From NCBI GenBank assembly GCA_033398695.1, contig CM065801.1:52834358-52898357 (forward strand): a stretch of 64,000 nucleotides of DNA, read 5' to 3'. The position numbers and the translations under genes were made by a program. Below the pieces are notes generated by a model. The model saw only the letters and a list, made by a program, of their open reading frames with translations, was not told where the DNA came from and did not search any database. Within the stretch, counting starts at the first letter, position 1. Each line of letters begins with the position of its first letter. The stretch is from Orobanche coerulescens. Lineage: Eukaryota > Streptophyta > Magnoliopsida > Lamiales > Orobanchaceae. Shown here piece after piece: positions 56,966 to 64,000 of the stretch.

Positions 56966-56970
56966 GTAAT

Positions 56971-58278
56971 CCTTTGTCGGGGATTACGTATTGTTATGTG
57001 TACTTGTTCGGTAAGAACGTATTGGGAGTGATATTAGTTGATACTCCTTTTAAAGGAGGTTGTGATGTTTAAGTGTTGTTTGGCTTGATATTTTGCTCAT
57101 TGTTATGTGATCGTTGATAGTGATATGCCTCCGGGTAGGATTGTTGAATCTCCGGGATCCATACTTGCTAGTATGGGTCGGGCGTGACCGTAGGGTTATC
57201 CAATCCGGGTATGTCTTGCGGGGACTCCGAGGTTCGGGGCTTGCTAGCCCGATGCCGAGATAACTTGTGGGGTTATCATCGGGTATGTCTTGCAGGGACT
57301 CCGAGGTTCATGGCTTATTAGCCCGATGCCGGGATAACTTATGGTTGTGGTTTGGAATGGTTCTGTGGCTGTTGCCACGAGGACATGTGATTTGGTATGG
57401 CTTCCTATTGGGTTATTCACTCGGGTATGTTCTACGGGAGCATCTGAGATTCGTGGCTTGTTAGCACGAGACGCGAATAATCCTTAGGAACATGTGTTAT
57501 GTGATTCAGGTCGTGGACCTTGTGGCTTATGATTCGGGTCTTGGACCCCATGTGTTGTGAATTGGGTTGTGAAACCGCGTTTTATTATTGGAATCGTATT
57601 TTGGAAAGATGATTTTGGGCCATGTCCCTAAGTGTTTTCGAAGGGCTTGAGAATTCCTTTATTTCGAATGTTTTCAAACTCCCGATATCATAAAATATTT
57701 TGTATGAAATACATGGTTCCATTCCTACCTTTTATAAATCAAATTGTTTTGATTAAGTGAATTATCTCGGGAAATATATTCAAGATTATTATATTCTTGA
57801 AGCACATTGTGTATGGCTTGTACTTCTGTTCTATACTTGCACTAGCAAAACAGTGGAGTTTTGCTAACCCCCGAGTATTCGGGGGGTGGATGTCTGTATT
57901 GCGTCCAGGTACTTGCAGGTAGCTGGGGAGCGAATCACAGGATCGATACGAAGGATGATGGGAGACGAAGATACTAATCACGTGAAGACCAATTATAGAG
58001 TATTTGGTAGAGTCGTGTTAATTATTCCTCCGATGTGTTATTTTCTCGAATTATGGAAGTGTTATTGTATTCTAGCCCCTGCGTGGGTATGTGTGCTGGG
58101 CAAGGATCTTGTATGTATTGTTGTGTGTGTTGTGATATAAGACCTAATCGGTCTAATGGTCCTTTATGTAGCCATGTCGGCATGTGAAGTGACGCATTGT
58201 TTTGTATTTAGCCTGGTAGATCCTCGCGGAGAGGGTCTGCGGCGCTGTAATATTCCCGAGTGGTTTGGGGGTGTTACA
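56971..58278 (+). repeat. 5' LTR of element I, second half
   Basis: It continues from 50072. It holds a tandem pair of about 84 bases (57208-57350; GTATGTCTTGC, GGACTCCGAGGTTC, AGCCCGATGCCG), the double hairpin at 57841-57886, acceptors CAG/GT at 57906-57910 and 57916-57920, and the end GGGGGTGTTACA. The primer site TGGTATCAGAGC is at 58284-58295. Confidence 0.82.
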
Positions 58279-59665
58279 GAATATGGTATCAGAGCTTAGG
58301 TTGAGGAAACCTAGGCTGTCGGGTTGAGTTGTGTGTTGTCGGGTCTTGTCTTGTCAGATTTGGTCTGACTGAGTGGTGTCGCGACGCGTCGTCTGAGTTG
58401 TCGGTCGTGATTAGTATCGAGGTGCAACCATCATCTTCGTGCGATCTATGGATGTAAGTCTCCCTACCTTGTTGTGTCTCGTATTATACGACTTTACGTG
58501 ATTCTATGTTATTATGTGGAGTTTAATTGTGCCTCGTGAATACTTACTCCATACTTGTTTGATTCTCGTATTGTGTTGGAATAAAGAGTAGTACCGGTAT
58601 GTATGTATATATTTACATCTTTGTGTAAAATCGTTTTTACAGGAGTGATGTTTTGGATTGGTTACTCAATAAAAGTTTATCAATGTGGTATTTCAATTTC
58701 AAATGTTTTGGGGAAGTCACGTAAATTCTATTTAAAAATATCCTTTGAGAAGGAAAAATGATTTGATTTTCGTATGATGACCTCGAGACCAAAGATTTTG
58801 AGAATTAAAACTACACATATTATATTTTCATCTTGCATTGAAAATTTTCAAAATATTTTAAATGCTTAAACGAGGTCTACCAATAGTTTACTTGAGACGT
58901 GACTTTCGCCTTCAACTTTTCCGGTTAAACGATATGTAGTGAGAATGTAAATTGTTGACGTTTGGATTCATATGTTGTTGTTTATTTGTAACCTTCGACT
59001 TTTGGCATTATTTGGTATATGTTCATGAATAACAATTGTTGTGTGTGGTTATGTGTAACTTGAACTGTGTTCATGTCCGCTGCGTGTGTAAAGTCCAAAG
59101 TGACTTTTTGGGTACTTTTACCAAATAGTGTGTGTTTCAAAATGACCTTTCGGGTTTGTAAATTTGAATTATTTCGTTGACCTTTTTTCCTAACTCTTTT
59201 GTCGGGTGATTTAACATATATTTTGAAACTATTGAGTTTTCGCGTCTACGCCTTGTAATTTCAAATGGTATTTGGTGACGGTATTTGGTATTTGGAAAAT
59301 GACTTTTGGGGAGTATTTGGAAAGTATTACCATCATCGGCCTTTCTGGCATTTTGGAACGTTTTTGAAAATGGTTTTCAACTTGGTGAGTTCCGGCGCGG
59401 AAACCGTACAGAAAATGATTTTGATATAATGGATGATTTCAATTTCATTGCATTTATAAATCGCATAACAACGGCATTATAAATGAAGATTTTTGGTAAA
59501 ATAGTTATAAATGAAGATTTTTGGTAAAATAGTTTGTATATTGTGCTCTAGCTGGAATTAAATGGTAATATGTATATGATTTAATGATGTTGGATTAAAG
59601 TCAGAGATGTGAATATCTTGCTATGAGTTATGATCTTTAGTTACCCTAGGTTGTTGTTTGTTAGT
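58279..59665 (+). other. Leader of element I
   Basis: Primer site TGGTATCAGAGC at 58284-58295, then 1.37 kb of T-rich untranslated sequence without an ORF. A 28-base tandem duplication (TATAAATGAAGATTTTTGGT AAAATAGT) occurs at about 59479-59535. Confidence 0.65.
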
Positions 59666-60223
59666 ATGCCGAGGGGCAGAGGTCGTGGTCGTAACTGTGG
59701 CGCTGATGGCCACGGGGATCAGATGCGGAATCGAGAGAATGCCGCTGGGAATGATTTTAGTTTGGGTGTTGCTACTATATTGCAACAAGTAGCGACTCAG
59801 ATGACTCAGTTGACCCAGGTGGTTCAACGTAGCATTGACGCGAGTCAGAACGTTGGTGTAAATCAATGGCTTCGCGAGGTAGTTCGTATGAATCCCCCTC
59901 GATTCGCCGGTGCTGCGGATGCGTTGGGCTGGGATGGTTGTATTTTCCAGTTGGGAAATATTTTCGAGGCTGTCGGATGTCCTGAAGAGCAGAAGGTACC
60001 TATCGCTCAGTACCTTCTCGACAAAGATGCTGCTAATTGGTGGGAAGCTGTTAAACCTCGTGATCGTGATGTCACGTGGGTGGAGTTCCAGGCATTTATG
60101 GAAGCTGAGTTCTGTCCGAAACCGATTAGAGAGCAGAGGATTCACGAATTCTACTTGGCAGAACCGCAAGATATATCGGTGTCGCAAGCTATCATTGATT
60201 ATAGCAAACAACTCAGTTATGTG
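59666..60223 (+). pseudogene. Element I gag, cut by element K
   Basis: It opens MPRGRGRGRN at 59666 and reads a gypsy capsid with LREVVRMNPPRFAGAADALGW, VPIAQYLLDKDAANWWEAV, VEFQAFMEAEFCPKPIREQR and DISVSQAIIDYSKQLSYV. It lies in the same family as Gag of G and H but is clearly diverged. The frame is open from the start to the point where element K begins, within about 3 codons. The nucleocapsid and all of pol would lie beyond the window. The product would be a truncated capsid. Confidence 0.82.
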
Positions 60224-61630
60224 TGTAGGTAACAAGTCGTCCAGGAACAAGTCTAGAGGGGGGGTGAATAGACTTGTTGAAACTCTTGAGCTCTTTTTCA
60301 CGAAGAGTGAGTTTCTTCAGCTGACAGTTAAACAAATGACTTGGAGTCGTTTGTTCTTGGATATGTGCGGAAGTCAGCTGATGACGAATAGAAATTAACT
60401 TAATGAAACACTTAACAATGTATGCAAAGATTAAAGTATGATGCGAGAAACAAGAAATAACGCAGCAATTATAGTGGTCTCGAGGTGGGGTAATCCTCTA
60501 CTAATCCACTTTTCTCCAAACCAGTTGGAGATGAATTCACTATAATTTTCAACCAGTGATAAATATTACAGTGATTCAAACCACACTACAACAGCTTCCA
60601 ACCAGTGGAAATCCGTGCCGTTGTACACACTTGACTGCCTTGCACCACTTGATCCTCGATCCTCGGATGCCTTTACAGTCTCTTACTTCAACCAGTGAAG
60701 TACCCCGTACTCAAGATTATAGACAAGAGTTTTTGTCTTCTCCAACTTAAGAGCTTCCTTAAGTATGAACTTTTAGATCTGCTCTTTTCACGATGCTATT
60801 GATTGCTTTAGATTACTTGATTGCTTTGATCGCTAGAATGTATGTTCGCACCGGTAGTTGCTCAGTTTCAAATCTTTGGATATATATAGATCACGATCTC
60901 TGAGCTTTTTCCTTGTAGCCGTTGCAAATCTTTTGAACAAATCCATCCGTTGGAGGGAGACTTCATTGTTTAATCTTTCTGAACGTTGCAAGGCTGGATT
61001 CCCATTATTTAATTTTATCTTCCGACCGTTGTGAAGACTTCTGCATGTGAGCGCCGAATCTTTTGAATATAAAAGGATTAAAGTCTTCAAGGTGGGTCTG
61101 GATGATTTATTTAAATCATATCTCTTGCGAGAATCACTCCAATTTGTCTCTTCACGTTGCATGTGAGCTTTCCGTAATACTTGACTTTTTCAACGCATGC
61201 TGACGTGGACTTGGAGTACTTGGCTGCCTTCGAGTAGGCTGATATGCAGCTAACATCTCTGCAGACAGGTCCTCTCGGCTGTTCACTGTTTGTGACTTAT
61301 CTGGTCAGGTGACTTCCCTGAGGTACCTCGGCTGCAGTCTGGTCAAACTTCTATGATAAATTTTGTTGACCAGAGCTACTCTGACTGGACTCGGCTGTTC
61401 CTCTCTGATGGACTAAGCTGTACTTAGTACTTTGCCGTTTTTCAGCCTAACTAATTTTGGCCTACAGAAGATACTCATTTGGTTCTTCTTTACATTTTGC
61501 CAAGTTTTTATACTTAACATATTTTGGCTTATGGAAGATACTCATTTGGTTCTTCCTTACATTTTGCCAAGTAATAAACATTTGATTTTATATTAATGAC
61601 ATCATCAAAATCTAACAAGTATTCCTAACA
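60224..61630 (-). repeat. LTR of element K (copia-like, minus strand)
   Basis: The right end AGTATTCCTAACA followed by AATTCCCCCTATTTTGATGA is, on the minus strand, a purine tract and the LTR start TGTTAGGAATACT. The left end is near 60222-60224 (TGTAGGTAACAAG). The exact first base is uncertain by 2. The word CTAGAGGGGGGGTGAATAGA near the left end is common in such plant LTRs. AACCAGT words recur at 60520-60700. A tandem duplication of about 62 bases is at 61456-61573. TATATATA at 60880-60887 could be the minus-strand TATA box. Confidence 0.72.
61456..61573. repeat. Tandem duplication in the LTR of K
   Basis: TTTTGGCCTACAGAAGATAC ... TTTTGCCAAGT is followed directly by a second copy, TTTTGGCTTATGGAAGATAC ... 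TTTTGCCAAGT. Confidence 0.85.
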
Positions 61631-61845
61631 AATTCCCCCTATTTTGATGATGGCAAAACTTTTAAACATGTAATCAAATGACCAAGTATGCACTTAAGTG
61701 CAAGACAAACTGAAGTCAGTCTAATATTGAGACAACTGGAAATTGTCATTCAACAGACTGTTATAAGATTTCCTGACTTGTTTATTATTGAAATTTTACA
61801 AGAAAGTTTTTACAGGTACAGAAAATAAAATTTACAAGTATAAAG

Positions 61846-63073
61846 TCATCTGCCTCTTCCTCTGCCTCTGCGAACAGACTGTTTGGCAGGTTTGAAGGGT
61901 TTAGCTCCAATTGGTCTTATCTTGTATTGAGCAAGACCATATTTTCTCTTCACAACAAGTGCTGCGAAGTCTTGTTCTTGCTGGGATGTGAATCTGTTCT
62001 CAAGACACAATTGCTTGATTTCTCTTTGAAGCGCTAACTCATTAAGTTCACCGTCCAGACGGGTTGGTGCTTCCTCTGCTCTGAATGAGGGAATCATAGG
62101 ATAAGCATTTTGATCTTTAGCATGCTTCTTCAGAATAGCCCAAAGCTTCGGATGGATTTCTTCCATGAAGTTTATGAAAATTTCTTGTGGGGAGAGTTTA
62201 TCATCCTGGAGTAGTTCCTAGATGTAATAGTCTTTGATGAACCTCTTCTTTGCAGATCCCCACATCTCAAGAGCTTCAAATGGAATAAAGTCCTCAACAT
62301 ACCACAGCTCCTTCCCTTCCCATTCTAGAGTAGGCCCAAAGCCTCCTCTAGTCCTCCTTCTCTTTCCTTCAGGCTGGTCAGCCTGGTAATCTGGATCCAC
62401 AGCTTTCTTTCTATTCAGACTTGAGGGTCCTTCAATTTGAAGGACATCTTGCTTCTTCTTGATTCTTATTTCTCTCTCTTCCCCCTGAACTCTCTCTTCC
62501 CCCTTTTTGCCAGCATCAACAAGGGTAGTTAATTGCTGTTCCATTTTGCTCATCCAATCAGACATGCCAAATGGCATTCTGTTGTTGGTAGGGGGAGAGG
62601 GCTGAGGAATCTCTCTCTGTAGAAGGGTGTCTATCTTGGCATTTATTGATTGAAGGTCAGGAGTGACCTGAGATGATAGCAGCTCTCAATAGTATCTTTG
62701 ACGATTTGCACGATCAGCTCAGTCATGGTAGGGGATATCTGAGCTGATGGAGAGTGCTCTCCTGAGCCTTCTGCAAAGGAACCACTAGACTGCAGGCTCC
62801 TGTCTGCAGCTGGTAGGTCAGAGGGGGTTTTCTCCGGTCCCCGACTGAGTCTTGACCACTCTGCGTCTAGGGCAGTGTACTGGGCAGTACCACAGTCCTA
62901 TCTGCAGCTTCGTGAATAGGCTCTGGTTCCGGCTCTGGTTCTGGCTCCTTGTCTTCTTCTCTCTCTTCCTCTTTCTCTTCTTCTTCCTTTTCTTCAGAGT
63001 TTTCTTTTCCTTCTTCCTCATCTTTTTCTTTTTAATTTTCTTTTTCTGCTCCTGCATCTCCTCCATCATCATT

Positions 63074-63105
<32 letters not shown>

Positions 63106-63998
63106 GCTTATCATCATCCTGCTCCTTCTTTTCTCCTTCATCATCCTCATCTTCCTTTTCTTCTTCATCTTTTTCTTGTCCTACCTCTTCTCCTTCTTCT
63201 TCATCTCCTTCATCAGCCAATTCTTCTGTCTTCTCAATTTCTTCTGGCTGTTTTTCAACTGGAATATTTTCTTCTGTTTTTCTCTCTTCTTCTTCTTCTT
63301 CAACCACCAAATCAATAATTTCATTATCTCCATCTACTTCTTCAATCCTAATCTCTTTTTCAACTTCCTCCTCCTCCTCTCCAAAAGAACCATCAAAAAT
63401 GCAAAGCATGATAGAATGGATAAAGTGGTCCATGTTTGTTTTAAAATGGGACATGAACCATTTATCCTGGAGGATTAATACTAAATCTGATTCTTTGCAA
63501 AATTCAATCAGAACCTCCTCAGTGGGTTGGGGATATTCCCAACCACTAGTTGCAATGTAGGTTTGAAGATCTGTAAAAGTCATAGTCTTGAAAAATTTCC
63601 ACTCTTCAAAAATGTGTACAAAAGAGTGTTTTACTGCTTGTGGCTTAACAAGCTGGAGTTGTTCAATTGAAAGATTGAAAGTATTATTTTCTAACAGATT
63701 AAAGGTATAATCGGCTTCAGGAATAGTAATTATGAGACCTGCTTCTTCTTCTTCGGATATGTAGACTGGGGGGTGAGCACAGGTACAATCCGAGTTTCAA
63801 TGGTGTCTGATGCAGGCAGGTCTTCCGGATGAATTGGTGATCTGACAGAAGGGCTGGTAAGGTGTTCAGACTGCTCTCCCTCGCTAAACTGCAGTTTCCT
63901 TGGCCTCTTAGGAGAGGGTTACGGTGATGACTGCAGAGTAGAGGGTCCTTCAGGGGCTGGTCCCCGTCTCTTGAATCTGACTGCAATGGGTGTATCGT
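61846..63998 (-). pseudogene. Element K non-canonical ORF, fragmented (acidic middle, Arg/Gly tail)
   Basis: Read leftward from the window edge: a Pro/Ser-rich linker with KRRGPAPEGPST and a TAA near 63920; a frame change near 63735; a small Trp-containing domain (FVHIFEEWKFFKTMTFTDLQ, SGWEYPQPTEEV); a very acidic Glu/Asp run (coded partly by a CAT/ATC microsatellite, 63068-63110); basic and charged coiled-coil segments (62577-62218, FGMSDWMSKMEQQLTTLVDAG); and a C-terminus with FTSQQEQDFAALVVKRKYGL and an RRGRGRGR end (62166-61846). This order (linker, small domain, acid run, coiled coil, basic tail) mirrors RT-1, so both belong to one type of gag-pol-less copia-like element. No function can be assigned. 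It continues beyond the window. Confidence 0.6.
63068..63110. repeat. (ATC)n coding microsatellite, poly-Asp on the minus strand
   Basis: About 12 near-perfect ATC/CAT units within the acidic run of the K ORF. Confidence 0.9.
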
Positions 63999-64000
63999 CG

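Noticed and set aside
62852..63478. 208-codon plus-strand ORF rich in Phe, Leu and Ile, looking like membrane segments
   Set aside because: It is the complement of the acidic Glu/Asp run and ATC microsatellite of the K ORF. The minus strand has the protein-like reading.

Overview
The window is nuclear DNA of a plant, most likely a eudicot with a large repeat-rich genome. The evidence is many plant-type LTR retrotransposons, a LONELY GUY (LOG) family gene and a plant-like COG1 relic. I see no bacterial gene organisation, rRNA, tRNA or CRISPR. Roughly 85 percent of it is a nest of LTR elements, named here RT-1 and A to K.

Layout. 1-5023: 3' part of a copia-like non-autonomous element (RT-1) carrying a large non-canonical ORF with its own TATA box and poly(A) signal. 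5024-10167: the only stretch free of LTR elements. It holds a COG1 pseudogene on the minus strand broken by simple repeats and a fold-back element, a non-autonomous Helitron, and unclassified AT-rich DNA. 10168-12780 and 30742-31047: LTR of element A. 12781-30736: element B (Ty3/gypsy, TSD TTATT), with element H (18843-27457, minus strand) inserted in its integrase. 31048-35031: element C (B family, minus). 35034-38849: element D. 38850-40084: part of element E. 40085-41879: element F, whose coding region is gone. 41880-48760: element G (same family as H). 48761-60223: element I, whose LTR is interrupted by element J (50073-56965, TSD GTAAT). 60224-64000: element K, copia-like, minus strand, related in architecture to RT-1.

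Most important content. Element J has two LTRs, a primer binding site and a polypurine tract, but no recognisable gag or pol. Instead it holds an intact, intronless LOG-type gene for cytokinin activation (52757-53413) with its own TATA box, and a second unknown ORF with a cysteine cluster. A host hormone gene thus appears to be cargo of a retrotransposon.

Second theme. LTRs of A, B, C, G, H, I and J each carry an array of one short palindrome, a different one in different elements. The type does not follow element kinship: G and H are sister copies with different palindromes, while C (B family) shares the H palindrome and its flanks. This points to exchange of a U3 promoter module. The gypsy LTRs also share a candidate LTR intron (AG/GTAA donor, CAG/GT acceptor) with conserved hairpins just before the acceptor.

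Apart from the LOG gene and the J ORF1, every coding region examined is broken by stops, frameshifts or truncation. Differences between paired LTRs concentrate in the GC-rich palindromes and often look like loss of the middle base of CAG or CTG, so long-read base-calling error at methylated sites must be kept in mind.
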